Assembly: GCA_016584305.1 (NCBI GenBank)
Contig: JACEEZ010003500.1
Location: forward strand, 385,437-449,436
Direction: 5' to 3'
Source: Chionoecetes opilio
Lineage: Eukaryota; Arthropoda; Malacostraca; Decapoda; Majidae
DNA: 64,000 bases
In this document: in pieces, positions 1-10,453 of the stretch
Numbering within the stretch: the first letter of the stretch is position 1
Layout of the letters: the number at the start of each line of letters is the position of its first letter
Notes under the pieces: generated by a model
What the model was told of the DNA's origin: nothing
Seen by the model: the letters and a program-made list of their open reading frames with translations, nothing else
Databases searched by the model: none
Made by a program: the position numbers and the translations under genes

Positions 1-125
1 TTGTTACCTCATTATAAGGCACGAAACCAACTTTAAATGAATTATAAAAATATGTACATAATAATGTTATGAACAACCACTCGTATATGAACAATCTCCG
101 AGATCCACAAAAGAAATTCGGAAAT
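1..125. repeat. Dispersed repeat, inverted partner of 12950-13078
   Basis: Read in reverse complement, this segment matches 12950-13078 at most positions, including shared words such as ATTTCTTTTGTGG, GGAGATTGTTCATAT and TCATTTAAAGTTGGTTTCGT. The inner limit is near 120. The outer end runs off the window. The two copies face each other around the LTR retrotransposon and its flanks. They could be the ends of one old element or two independent copies of a dispersed family. No coding capacity is visible. Confidence 0.75.
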
Positions 126-1776
126 TAAAATTCTGGTGGCATGCAGTACTTTTTTCCTTATGTAGCGCCCCCCTTTATAGCTTTATAACTTTGACGTTAA
201 CTCGAAGGGCTCCACAATCCTGGCTATTACGCTGCCACCACCCACAATAAGTGGGGAAAAAATATATATCATTAAGAAAATATGTAAGTACTAATGGGTC
301 TGAGTAAACACGTTATCAGAATATCAGTATATTGACACTTTACTGATTCACCAGTAATTACTTCCCTCCTTCTTAACCTAAAATCTTTCAACACAAATAC
401 ATACTTAATACTATTAACATCGACACGACGCGACTCTCAGCTCGTGCTCAAAACGTAACCCTATAGGCGTATTTTGTGCGTCCCCTTGGAAGTAAAATTA
501 TACTTATTTAAGCTTCGCCCCTGCTTGCCATCACAAAATACGATTGTAGCGCTGCCAGACGCTTCTACAGACGGAGCCGAAGGAAAATGTATCGTACATT
601 CACTGGGAGAGCCAGACAGACCTCGCTGTCACAACCTTAAAAAAATTACCAACTGTAATTCGAAGACGTACGGAGCATCATGGTACATCATGTTGCCATC
701 ATGGAAGACAGCAACAATTTATCATTTACATTTATCACTTTTCCTCTCTTCTCTTTTCTTCCTTTCCCTTCCCTTTCCTTTCTTTTTCCATTTCTTTCCT
801 TCTTTCTCTTCCCTTTTTTTCTCTTCTCCTCTTTTCTCTTTTCTGCTCCTGCCTCAAATCTCCAGGCGTTCGCCCTTTTCGGCAGACCGCTATAGTTAGG
901 TTAGGTTAGACAAACGTTAGGTTAGGTTAAGTAAAGGTTTGGTGGACTCTACTGAAGGTAACTTTGTGTGGGAATCACAATGAGGTTATTTTCAAGAAAA
1001 TCCTGTGGTTAGTTTCGGAGCTACAGCCATGCGTAGAGGGCCGCCAGCTGCAGAAATCGGCGAACGCATGAGGAGCCCTGAGAGCACCTCAGAGCACCTC
1101 ACCTCGCCTCTCTGGAGGACTGTGGAGGTGTTCGTATATCCATATGTACATTTTTTGGGTGATATTCCTGTGTAAGTTATGACAAATGTACCAGTTACAT
1201 TGCATTTTTAAAGTAATTATAACTATTACTAAAGAGATTGTTTATTATTTTAGTGTATCATGGCCAAAATACAAGTTTTATCGTGCTTGCCACAAGTCTT
1301 AACAAAGATTCGGACGCATTGAAAGACTGGCGGGATTGCAAAAATTGTTCCCAAATGTCGCTGGAGAATTTTAATATTTGTGACTTCTTACCTGTTAAGA
1401 GTCACCTACTCTACTCCTTACTTACTACTCCTTACCTACTCCTAATTAAATACAGTATCCTTTGCATGTCGTGCGCATGTAATGAATGTTGAATTGGATG
1501 AGAATTAAAGGAAAACAGAAACATTTACGGGAGGAGTTCTGATAAGATTTTCTCATGCGCGCGATCTGATTGGCCAGGCTCTTGAAACCACCACCCCACC
1601 CACAACTGTATATTTTTACGGAAAAAGAGTATAATTTGGTGCCGGGAGTGTCTCTGCTCAGTTTTCTGTACACGCAAAAGAGTAGAAAATAAGTGGGCGG
1701 AGCTTAAACAAGTATAATTCTATTTTGTATTGTAGTCACAAAATACGCCTTTGAACTCCTTCACCCTAAAACACTG
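126..1776. other. Unassigned DNA with a pyrimidine tract and a TTAGG patch
   Basis: I see no gene with splice sites or conserved protein signal. Positions 742-850 form a C/T-rich tract, which explains the short Ser/Phe/Leu-rich reading frames there. Positions 896-927 carry TTAGG repeats, annotated separately. The rest looks like unique or decayed sequence. Confidence 0.5.
896..927 (+). repeat. Interstitial TTAGG telomere-like repeat
   Basis: Two short runs of TTAGGTTAGGTTAG, separated by about 10 bases, match the arthropod telomeric unit TTAGG. Similar patches recur at 52034-52078, 53553-53599 and 61171-61258. The array is too short for a telomere, and the sequence continues on both sides. 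Confidence 0.7.
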
Positions 1777-1926
1777 AGTAACTTTCCCGTCACACTGATT
1801 CTCTGTGTAACTTTCCCGTCACACTGATTCTCCGTGTAACTTTCCCGTCACACTGACCCTCGGTGTAACTTTCCCGTCACACTGACCCTCGATGTAACTT
1901 CCCCGTCACACTGATTCTCTGAGTAA
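1777..1926. repeat. 29-bp minisatellite, about five copies
   Basis: The unit contains GTAACTTTCCCGTCACACTG followed by a variable GATTCTCT or ACCCTCG part. Five imperfect copies lie head to tail. There is no sign of coding. Confidence 0.85.
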
Positions 1927-1989
1927 AGTATCAATACCCACACACTCCAGCTATGAAACAAGGCCTTAGTTGTATCCAGGTGTATCCAG

Positions 1990-2100
1990 GGTCATCCACT
2001 CAGCTCCCACAGCTCACAGCTGCTCCCACAGCTCACAGCTGTTCCCACAGCTCACCGCTGCTCACCCCGCCGGCTCCACACCGCCAGCTTCACACCGCTC
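1990..2100. repeat. Imperfect short tandem repeat (CCCACAGCTCACAGCTG-type)
   Basis: About three degenerate copies of a 19-21 bp unit containing CCCACAGCTCACAGCTG are followed by further GC-rich near-repeats. This is simple-sequence DNA with no coding signal. Confidence 0.6.
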
Positions 2101-2244
2101 CCTAAAACCCTATAAATAACATATGGCCATGAGCTTTCATGCTATAACAGATAAATAATCAATCTCCCCTACATCCCCACCAATACATTTCCCGTACATA
2201 CCTTGAACCTTGGGTTGATAGCCACACCTCTCCACACGTCTTAC

Positions 2245-5024
2245 TGTGTTGCCTGAATTTGTGGGTCACTTGTATGGGGGTTTTAGAACTGGTCAACGTT
2301 ACTTGAATGATATTACTTGGGGATGATTTGATAAAAGATTACAACTTGAATGGAGAATTTAACTTAGTCTTCTGACTTCACTATATGATTATAGTTTGAC
2401 CACTTCTCACTACGGAGAGTACTTAACAGGGGGATGTATTTAAGGGGAAAGGATAAGGGTTTAGGTTAAAGGGAATTGCTGCCACCAGCCCCGGCGAGTA
2501 GTTCACTAGATTACTCCCTGGGCACGTTTGATTAATATCAATATTAGATTGATCTTGGTAGTCGTGAATGGTACGTGGAATTATATCGAGTAAGGCTGAA
2601 CTCTTTTGGAAGTGTGGGGAATTACTGTCCTAACACAGAATAATCACCAGGGGGGAGATGCTGAGAAGTGCCATAGAGGTAAGGCGAAAAGAGCGCCTTA
2701 CCCGTCTTCAGGCGCTTTTGTAACGGCCCGGCTAAGGCACCGACTAAAGCCCATGTACAGTCGAAAGTTCAGGCGCTTTTGCACTGCCTTACACCTCCAA
2801 AGCCTATGGCGTGGGCGTGGTCCGAGAATCCTACTAGCCAATCACGTTGCCTATCTGAGCGCTGCTTAGGCAGCTTCGACCAATCACAAGGCTTGAACAC
2901 GTCTCTGCTGAAGCAAGGAATGTTGTCCCTCCCTCCCTAACCAAGCACTTATGGCAAGGACACACCGCTCTCCCCCGCCAAAAGCTGTTTCATCACAAGT
3001 TTGACGTTCAACGCAGGTTTTGACCACTTATATATTTTTGCATTAGGACGTGCCATACACCATGATAATCGTTAAGGTGTGCCGATTCCGGGACAGTGAG
3101 TGAAAATTTAATGCAAGCAACATTCCAGGAATAAGGAGAAGATGAATAAAAAAAGGTGAAAAAAAAGTTTATACACGATTTCATTTTGCTCTCATTATCT
3201 TATTATAGGTATAGTTTACTGCAAGTTTTATGCATTCATGATATGCACTAATGTCTCGTGAAGATGATACTATGTTCAGCTGTCCTAAATATCATCTGGT
3301 AGTATGATAATACCGTGTAATAGCACAACATTTTAGTGCGGGCGGAGCACCTGCCGCCCGCCGCCCGCCCCTAACCAACACACAACACAACATTTCTTAT
3401 CACCAGCATATAACACCCTATAATGCCGCATTAGTCTTGCACGATCAATTCATACACACCTTGCAACACTATTAATACGTAAACACCAATTGTTACGTTG
3501 TAGGAACTGAAACAAGGCTGTATTTGCTTTATAAACAGAAGATGAATGTCTGTCAAAGGCCCACAGCAGCTCACTAAGTCAGGGTCTGACCATGCCTTAG
3601 TTTTCAGCGCCTTTAGCGGTGCCACTAAGGCAGCAGTCTCGACTGAGCATTGCGGTGGGAGGGCGTTTCGCCTTACCACAGGCGCCCTAGTGGATAGGGC
3701 GCCCTAGCTCACTCTCAGCATCTGGCCCCTGGGTTTTATAATAACACAAGAACTATATTTGCAAATGATATCCTATTTATTCATAGTGACATAGTAAGTC
3801 TCTTGCTTGAGATCATATCCAACATATAAGGGTTAACACGATACCGAGAAAACTCTACTCGGAAGTAAGAAAAGGAACTTTACACCCTGACACAGGAACT
3901 CTTCCTATGTGATGAAAGAAAGCTCTTATGAGCATAACTCTCCTCACTAGAATTTCTATTCAGTGAATTACCCTACACTTAGGTAACATACTTCTTAATA
4001 TTTATAAATTACACATGGAAGATAGATATCTATCTAGTAGAGAAAAAATGTGAGGAGAAAAAGTTGTGTGTGTTTCATTAAGACCATGTGGCTTTGAAGA
4101 AGACACGGACGGCCTACAACGAAGCGAAGAGACGAATCTTGTTAATAACACTTATAAGGATGGGCAGACCTTCTATGCATTAGTGACACTGAACTGTACC
4201 TATATATATATATAGAAATATATAGATATAATATACTAAGGAAGAAAGAACACAGGAGCGAGGTACAAAGGTCTTACCTACAACGAAGCGAAGAGACGAA
4301 TGACTCGTCCTGAGATTATGGCCTTCGGCATGAAAGGGGAATTGTTTGAAAGATTTAGACGTGACCTCAAGTGAGTAACTTTTAATCCCGAAATAACTAT
4401 TTAAATAATGAAACTCGCGTATATAAGAACATGTGGCTTATAATATAAACCTGTTTACTTTGATACTGAAGAATTTAATATGCTTAGTCTAATACCCGAG
4501 AAAGGTATTATTTGTGGACCCGTCAAATGTCCGAACACATTTTAGGAGTGAGAGGGTATAAAATATGAAGCCTAGAAATTTGGTAGGTTTTCATTTTAGC
4601 GTGTCTCTTTACTAACACGTCCATGTATAACCATAACCGATAACGATGGGGATTATTTTGAAAGACATTAAGATTCTGGGAGTGAAACTGGGTCTGACCA
4701 GATAGCTGGGGAAAGATAAAAAGGTCTGACATCATTAGTTATCACTGATCGCAGAATAATTATTCCACGGAAACTTGCCTCGCATACGGGATGTCGGGGA
4801 GAGAGGGAGGGAAAGAAGGAAGGAAGAAAATGGCGGAAAAAGGAAAGAAGAGAAACAAAATGGCGCGTAGGAAGTACAAATGATGAGAAAATATGGCGGA
4901 AATGAAAGCAGGGCGATGAGTCACCCGTGAGACAAAGAGAAAAAATTAACTACTGACAAGACATAGCTCGGGAATTTTATAATAATAATTTTCCTACTAT
5001 CTCTCCCGAATAATGGGCATTACA
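2245..5024 (-). repeat. 3' LTR (transcript sense), interrupted by a DNA transposon
   Basis: This is the LTR downstream of pol in transcript orientation. It is 2780 bp against 1699 bp for its partner; the 1081-bp excess equals the 1078-bp insertion at 2651-3728 plus a 3-bp target duplication. Apart from that I see two substitutions relative to 10968-12666, near 2262 and 2535. A short (TA)n tract lies at about 4201-4236. Confidence 0.95.
2651..3728. mobile_element. Non-autonomous DNA transposon inserted in the LTR (3-bp CTG target)
   Basis: The intact partner LTR gives the empty site AATCAC-CTG-GGTTTT. Here the site reads CAG, insertion, CTG, so the target duplication is CTG with one substitution on the left. 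The terminal inverted repeats are GGGGGAGATGCTGAG and, on the other end, GGGCCAGATGCTGAG. Near both ends are related blocks rich in AAGGCG and GGCGCC, suggesting longer degenerate inverted repeats. No transposase frame is present. A 3-bp duplication and GGGCC-type ends recall PIF/Harbinger elements, but that assignment is tentative. Confidence 0.85.
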
Positions 5025-5600
5025 CGCGTCTATTCTCCGGAAAAATTAAATTCTATGGTATCAAAGTAACTACTTACGGATCATGTTTCCGTTTTAAAGC
5101 TGCGTCAAGAGGAGGTGTGTATGGGACGAATTTAGAGTGAATTTAATGGAAATTCTTCTGTTCTTTGAAAACGGGGGGTCTGTTTGTGTTTAGATTACAC
5201 GAAAATCCAATGAAAGGAAATATCCCAGTCAACCTGATACCTGGGTAATGACGTGGCCGTCAACCTTGACTCAGTGCCAGTATTCTCTGTGCAGGGAGAT
5301 ATCCCAGAGGCGCACGCCGGCTAGCCTCTGGTAAATGATAAGAGCCCAACAAGTCCTGAAATATCCGCCACACCGCAAGCTGGTTGACTGTAAAGTGAGA
5401 CGCGTAGTACTACTATCTCGAATTAAAATACTCCTCCCACTGAACCAGGCTTAGCCCGTGAGAACCAGACGCTCCGATTTTCTAAACATGAGAAACCTCC
5501 TAGACCAAATTGTTTCATCTAGTCTGACACTACACTCACCTCTTGGACTCAGTATTAATTTCTAACACATCTTAATATAAAAAAAAAAACAATATAACAT
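5025..5600 (-). other. Retrotransposon 3' untranslated region between integrase and LTR
   Basis: These 576 bp separate the integrase C-terminal frame from the downstream LTR. No envelope-like or other frame is present. The sequence next to the LTR is only moderately purine-rich in transcript sense, so I cannot mark a clear polypurine tract. Confidence 0.6.
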
Positions 5601-5935
5601 TCATTCTTCCTCAATGAGCCTTTTAGGAGGTCTCCTAACACGAGGGGCTAATTGCTCGTCCACCGGGTCGGGTTGTAGGACCCTCTCCACCGGTTCTGCT
5701 AACCACTCTTCACTGCCATAATAAGGCTTCACTTGTTCGGCAGCTCTTTGTACTTGTTTTTCTGTGAAAACATTTTCTACCACGTATGAGCTCCCACCCA
5801 AACGTACTTCCACCACTCGATAGACCCCATCCCATTTCACATTGAGTTTACGGCACGTGCCTGGTATGGTGGTCTCTTTTCTGACCCATACCAGCGCTCC
5901 CACCTCCCACTTGATTTTTCGTTTTCTGTTTGGGG
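5601..5935 (-). CDS. Integrase C-terminal domain, frameshifted from pol
   Basis: This frame continues pol after a one-base shift in an A-rich stretch near 5911-5933. It opens with Trp-Glu-Val-Gly-Ala-Leu-Val-Trp-Val, the hydrophobic start typical of the SH3-like C-terminal domain of Gypsy integrases (DNA binding). It ends in an acidic tail about 100 residues later. The short frame starting at 5903 is not an independent gene. The shift could be an inactivating indel or an assembly error in a homopolymer; I see nothing that argues for programmed recoding here. Confidence 0.85.
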
Positions 5936-8900
5936 ACGTCCCTGTACCGACGCGACATTTTCAGATGCGTCTCGCGGATTAGGGCGTGTGCCACGCCCAT
6001 GTCATCTTGTTCTCCCTCGACGTCGGGTAGAGCTGCTCCAACAAGCCTGGGGGCATGACGAGAAAAGAAAGCGAAGTAGGGTTGTTGTCCAGTGGAGGTG
6101 TGTACCGCTTGATTCATAGTGATTTGGCACGGCTGCAACAACGTGGGCCAACTCAGAGGGTGTCCTTGACACAGGGTCGAGAGGACTGACTTCAGGGTCC
6201 TGTGCATCCTCTCGGTCACCGAATTTCCTTGAGGGTGATAGGGGGTCGTATAGCAAAGAGTGATTTGGTGTCGTGTGCAGAACTGCTGGAACTCCCGGCT
6301 GGTGAACTCCCCTCCGTTGTCCAGGACGATGTTGCGGGGTGTCCCGTAGTCCGCCAGGTACTGCCACATGGTCTTAATGATGTGTGTAGTGTGTTTGGAT
6401 TTAAGGGGGAAGAACCTAACAAACCTACTGTAATGATCGACTACCGTCATAACATAACGGTAACCTTGTTCTCCTGCTACCATATCAGTGAGGTCTATCC
6501 CTATTCTTTCTAAAGGTTTATCTACTGGAGGTAATTCCTTCCAGGGTTGTTGTAACCCTTTACTTCCTTTGAACCTCTGGCAAGTTACACAAGTTTTGAC
6601 ATACTCACACACATCTACTTTAAGATTTGCCCAATAGTACAGTTCCTCGGCTTTCTTGATGGTTTTCTTTTGTCCTAAGTGACCTGATAACTCATGCGCC
6701 TGGTGGAGAGCGAGACCGGTCATACTACGAGGAATTATGAGGACATAGTGTAGGCTCCCATCGGTTTTTTCTCGAACATAATATAGTATGTCATCTTTTA
6801 CCGTAAACTGATCCAAAGTGGCTTTCGGTATGCGTTTGATAGGAACTCTTCCTCCCTCCAGATACTCCACCAACTCTTTCCACACGGGTTCTTCCCTTTG
6901 GCGTAGAATGAATTGTGGTTGGGTGAGTCCCAACCATGTAATCTCGGGTCGGCGGGTTATCATCCCCACTGGACGCGACAGATGGTCCGCGACGAAGTTA
7001 TCTTTGCCTTTCAGGTATTTAATCTCATAACTATATTCGCGCATCTCTAGGATCCACCTGGTCATTCGAGGAGATTTAGTTTTCTTTTTAAAAATACTGG
7101 TGAGAGGTTGGTGATCCGTGACAATTGAGAATTTTGAGCCCCATAGATAATGATGAAAATTTCTACAGGTGAGAACTATGGCCAACGCTTCTTTGTCGGT
7201 CGCGGAGTAACGTGTCTCGCAAGAATTCAGTTTTTTGGAGAAATACCCAATGGGGCAATTTGAACCGTTTGACTGAACTTGACTTAGAACTCCTCCGACG
7301 TGAGTGTTACTCGCGTCTGTAGTGAGGATGAAAGGTTCATGAATTTTTGCCCTTACCAGGACAGGTGCATTTATCAGGCACGACTTGAGGTGTTCGAACG
7401 CGTGTTGACACTCCTCCGTCCAGGTGAGAGTGACGTGAGCTCTTGTTAAATTTGTAAGTGGAGCTGCAACTTTCGCGAACGAGGGAACATGCTTCCTATA
7501 GAAACCACACATCCCTAAGAAACGTCGAATTTCCTTTACAGTTTTTGGAGCTTTCATTTTTGAAACGGCTTCCACGTTTTTTAGGTCCGGTTTACTTCCT
7601 TCGGCTGAGATCCGATGACCGAGAAAAGTGACTTCTTTAAGTCCAAAGGTACACTTACTGAGGTTGAGTTTCACCCCATTGGTAGTAAGGACTTCGAAGA
7701 GTTGATTCAGACGTTCCAAAAGAAGAGGAAACGTAGGAGCCCATAGAATTAAGTCGTCCAGGTAGTTTTTTACCCATCCCTTCTGAAGGAGGGGAGTTAA
7801 GACTGAAGCCATTCGCCTGGAAAATATAGCGGGTGAGCAGTTTAGCCCGAATGGTAGGCGTCGAAACCGATATAAGGTGACACCGTCGCTGAAAGTGGTC
7901 AGATCGCGGCTTTCGTCATCTAGTAAAATCTGGAAATATGCTTCGCGCATGTCTAAGGTGACATAATACTTTTGGCCTGCGGCTTGTTCGACCAATTCTT
8001 CCAATCGTGGAAGGGGATAGATATCGGTGGCGAGATGTTTATTTATGTGTCGATAGTCTAGACACATTCTCTTACTACCATCTGGTTTATTTACCAATAC
8101 GATCGGTGATAACCATGCGGCCGTGGATCTTTCTATGATATTTCTTTCTTCCATATCTTGAAGCATATGTGAAATTTGCTCCTTGGCTTTCTCGGGATAC
8201 CGGTACGAGGGTCCTCGACTGGGCTGCGGGTCATCCACCTTTATATGGACCGGAGGACCATTTATGAGACCTAATTCATTTTGATCTAGGATGAAAAGCG
8301 GATCGTTTTCGAGAATTACTTGTTGTAATTCTTGTTGTTCTGAAACAGTCAGGTGTTTCCATTTTTGTCCCTGGATTAATTCTTTTAACCTTTGGGTTCG
8401 AGTTCCTTTCGGCTGTGCGTTATCATTGACCGGTATTAAGTCGTTGTGGACTTCATGAATAGAATTAATTTTGTGCGCGTGAGGAATGTCCACTTTGTCG
8501 TACGACCCGATTATAGTGCCTTTGCACAAAACTTTTTCCTTTCTGGTATTATTCGTGAAGGGAATGTAAATTGAGTTTTCTGTTGACACTTGTACTACGT
8601 AAGGGTAACTATTTTTGCTAACCTTTTCCCGCGGGTAGACAAGGAGATTAGAACCTGGTAACTCATTTACGTTAACCTGTTGGAAACGGGAGTGGTAAGG
8701 GTTCATTTTCACAGGAGTGAGAAGATTTATCTGTGAAGGGTTTCGTGGCTGTTTCACGACTTCCACCGGGTTTAGCTTTATTCTTTTGATTTTGTTTCTT
8801 TTTCGACGGATGTGATTCACGGTATGGGGGGTATCGCCCCAGCGCATTGCTCTACTTTTACCATCCCAGGTAAGAGTGGCTTTTGTGAGGATGTCACATC

Positions 8901-9192
8901 CAAGAAGTACATCACCGTTGAGATAAGAGTCTGGGATAACGGGAAACCACTTTTTAAACTTTTGCCCGTCACCGATTTCAATTTCTGCCCATATCATGCC
9001 GAGAATGTTCAACGGGGTGTCTGTGATTCCTACGAGGTGAGGAGGATTCCGTCGTTTATTTATTTCCCCTCCGATCCGTTTTGCTGTGCATTCTTTGATT
9101 AAAGTATAACCACTCCCTGTGTCTACTACCGCTTCTACTATCTTCCCGTTTATATTCACGTGAATAGTGGGTGAAATATCGTCACCGTCTAG
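5848..9192 (-). CDS. pol: pol polyprotein: protease, reverse transcriptase, RNase H, integrase
   Basis: The polyprotein copies the element's RNA into DNA and inserts it in the genome. Numbering from the first Met at 9159, an aspartic protease Asp-Thr-Gly-Ser lies at residues 13-16. Reverse transcriptase has Tyr-Leu-Asp-Asp near 465. RNase H has Thr-Asp-Ala-Ser near 613. Integrase has an HHCC zinc module near 820-865 and a D,D35E catalytic triad (Asp near 888 and 947, Glu near 983, with 35 residues between the last two). The frame is open upstream to a UGA at 9193-9195 and in phase with the nucleocapsid frame, so pol is probably made by readthrough from gag rather than from its own start. At the C-terminal end it runs out of frame into about 20 unrelated residues. 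Confidence 0.95.
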   Translation of the reverse strand, partial: LDGDDISPTIHVNINGKIVEAVVDTGSGYTLIKECTAKRIGGEINKRRNPPHLVGITDTPLNILGMIWAEIEIGDGQKFKKWFPVIPDSYLNGDVLLGCDILTKATLTWDGKSRAMRWGDTPHTVNHIRRKRNKIKRIKLNPVEVVKQPRNPSQINLLTPVKMNPYHSRFQQVNVNELPGSNLLVYPREKVSKNSYPYVVQVSTENSIYIPFTNNTRKEKVLCKGTIIGSYDKVDIPHAHKINSIHEVHNDLIPVNDNAQPKGTRTQRLKELIQGQKWKHLTVSEQQELQQVILENDPLFILDQNELGLINGPPVHIKVDDPQPSRGPSYRYPEKAKEQISHMLQDMEERNIIERSTAAWLSPIVLVNKPDGSKRMCLDYRHINKHLATDIYPLPRLEELVEQAAGQKYYVTLDMREAYFQILLDDESRDLTTFSDGVTLYRFRRLPFGLNCSPAIFSRRMASVLTPLLQKGWVKNYLDDLILWAPTFPLLLERLNQLFEVLTTNGVKLNLSKCTFGLKEVTFLGHRISAEGSKPDLKNVEAVSKMKAPKTVKEIRRFLGMCGFYRKHVPSFAKVAAPLTNLTRAHVTLTWTEECQHAFEHLKSCLINAPVLVRAKIHEPFILTTDASNTHVGGVLSQVQSNGSNCPIGYFSKKLNSCETRYSATDKEALAIVLTCRNFHHYLWGSKFSIVTDHQPLTSIFKKKTKSPRMTRWILEMREYSYEIKYLKGKDNFVADHLSRPVGMITRRPEITWLGLTQPQFILRQREEPVWKELVEYLEGGRVPIKRIPKATLDQFTVKDDILYYVREKTDGSLHYVLIIPRSMTGLALHQAHELSGHLGQKKTIKKAEELYYWANLKVDVCEYVKTCVTCQRFKGSKGLQQPWKELPPVDKPLERIGIDLTDMVAGEQGYRYVMTVVDHYSRFVRFFPLKSKHTTHIIKTMWQYLADYGTPRNIVLDNGGEFTSREFQQFCTRHQITLCYTTPYHPQGNSVTERMHRTLKSVLSTLCQGHPLSWPTLLQPCQITMNQAVHTSTGQQPYFAFFSRHAPRLVGAALPDVEGEQDDMGVAHALIRETHLKMSRRYRDVPKQKTKNQVGGGSAGMGQKRDHHTRHVP

Positions 9193-9198
9193 TCATGC
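9193..9198 (-). promoter_or_regulatory. Leaky stop context UGA-CUA-G between gag and pol
   Basis: The gag/nucleocapsid stop is TGA followed directly by CTAGAC, and pol continues in the same frame. UGA-CUAG is an established high-readthrough stop context in animal cells and alphaviruses. Just downstream, GGTGA and TCACC can form a small stem. This suggests Gag-Pol is made by stop-codon readthrough. That is inference from motif and frame, not shown. Confidence 0.6.
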
Positions 9199-9585
9199 TA
9201 ATTGTCTAGGGTTTTGAGTTTGACCTGGATGTTGAGGACTATTTGCCTGGGCACGTCCAGGACAATTTCGATCTCCCCTCCGGCAACCGGGTTTGCGACA
9301 GTCGAAACAATGACCTAGTGGGGGTTTTCTCCAGCACTCCGGAAGGTTATGCGTTTGTGACTGACAATAAGCGCAATACTTTTGAGTGAATGTTTCACTC
9401 CGTGAAAGACTCGCGTGGGAGGATGATTTTTCTAGTTTCACTTGGGTCAAACTGGCCTTTAGTTCTTGGATTTGTTGGTTTAGACTTTCCCCCACTTCGT
9501 CTTTGGTGGTCTCTGAGTTTGGGAAATGTATGGAACTATTTGTTTCTTTTTCGTCTAGCACTTTTTCCTTCTTTCTTATGTGCTG
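9193..9585 (-). CDS. Gag nucleocapsid segment with CCHC zinc knuckle
   Basis: The frame carries Cys-X2-Cys-X4-His-X4-Cys (CAYCQSQTHNLPEC), the RNA-binding zinc knuckle of Gag. A second Cys-rich stretch without the His (CFDC...CRRGDRNC) follows. A Gln/Lys-rich helix-like segment precedes the knuckle. It overlaps the gag frame by up to about 45 bases, shifted by one base, and is in phase with pol. It ends GCA-TGA-CTAG. It is almost certainly the C-terminal part of Gag, separated either by a +1 shift or by an indel in the A5 run at 9562-9566. Confidence 0.88.
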   Translation of the reverse strand, partial: QHIRKKEKVLDEKETNSSIHFPNSETTKDEVGESLNQQIQELKASLTQVKLEKSSSHASLSRSETFTQKYCAYCQSQTHNLPECWRKPPLGHCFDCRKPGCRRGDRNCPGRAQANSPQHPGQTQNPRQLA

Positions 9586-10453
9586 GGATCATATTAACCT
9601 TTGGAGTGTGTCTCTCTTCGAGTATTTGCCGCTCGTGTTCGATGCGGTCTAGGAATTTTTTTAGGGGATATCCTTCATCTAGGAATCCCTCTAATTTTTC
9701 TCGCGACGCGATTGGTAGTCCGTACCACAATTTTCTCTTTATTGTCTTATCACGGTCGGGGAATTTTTCATTTGGGAGTTTTGTCGCAATCACCGCATGT
9801 TGGCAAATAACACGATGTGTGAAAGCTTGAGGAGATTCTCCCCAGTCGTAACTCATTGCCTCCAATTCTTGCCAGGCTCTATCAACACTCACTTCGGTGG
9901 TGAACTCTGTCTCGAAAAGATTTTTAAGGGCCGACCATGTTTCTACTTTATGGTTCGTTTGATAGCTGTGAATTAAGATTGAGAGTTCTGAGCACACTCT
10001 CCCTTTTGCAATTTGGATGCGTGTTGCGTCGCTTGAGCTACATTGTTCTATTAATTCAAAGAACATTTGGAGTCGGGCCGTTGCGTCAAGGCCTTGTAGT
10101 TGATGTAACTCTAATATTGGAATATCTCGAGGTTTGATGAGTCCCTCTTTCACGTTATTCGTGGATAATTGAGAGGCATGGACAGGTTTCGTTTGATTTT
10201 CCTCTTCCACACTATCCGTGGATAATTGAGGGGTAAGGAAAGGGTTCGTTTGATTTTCCTCTTTCACGCTGTCCGTGGATAATTGAGGGGTAAGGAAAGA
10301 GTTCGTTTGATATTCCTCTTTCCATACTTCCATTCTCTTCCTTCTCGCAGCTCTTATTTCTTCCATTAAATCTTTTATCCGTCCTATTATTTCTTCCGGC
10401 TCCTCCTCCTCCTTCGTTTTCATCTCGGGGAATATGGTATCTTCACAACTCAT
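9536..10453 (-). CDS. gag: gag polyprotein (matrix/capsid part)
   Basis: This 305-residue frame starts with an acidic, Glu-rich N-terminus. Next come three imperfect tandem copies of a 22-residue unit containing Phe-Leu-Thr-Pro-Gln-Leu-Ser-Thr-Asp-Ser. A capsid-like helical region follows, with Trp-Gln-Glu-Leu and a Tyr-Asp-Trp-Gly-Glu-Ser-Pro motif. It ends in a basic tail just where the nucleocapsid frame takes over. Position (first frame after the leader) and linkage to the zinc-knuckle frame identify it. The start Met at 10453 lies about 515 bp inside the 5' LTR edge. Confidence 0.88.
   Translation of the reverse strand: MSCEDTIFPEMKTKEEEEPEEIIGRIKDLMEEIRAARRKRMEVWKEEYQTNSFLTPQLSTDSVKEENQTNPFLTPQLSTDSVEEENQTKPVHASQLSTNNVKEGLIKPRDIPILELHQLQGLDATARLQMFFELIEQCSSSDATRIQIAKGRVCSELSILIHSYQTNHKVETWSALKNLFETEFTTEVSVDRAWQELEAMSYDWGESPQAFTHRVICQHAVIATKLPNEKFPDRDKTIKRKLWYGLPIASREKLEGFLDEGYPLKKFLDRIEHERQILEERHTPKVNMIPAHKKEGKSARRKRNK

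Noticed and set aside
474..899. 141-codon frame at the window start
   Set aside because: Its second half is a C/T simple tract and the first half has no recognisable motif.
4523..4735. 70-codon frame, repeated identically at 12165-12377
   Set aside because: It lies in both LTRs, which explains the duplication; no protein features.
8812..9652. Plus-strand frames opposite pol and gag
   Set aside because: Shadows of the minus-strand retrotransposon genes.
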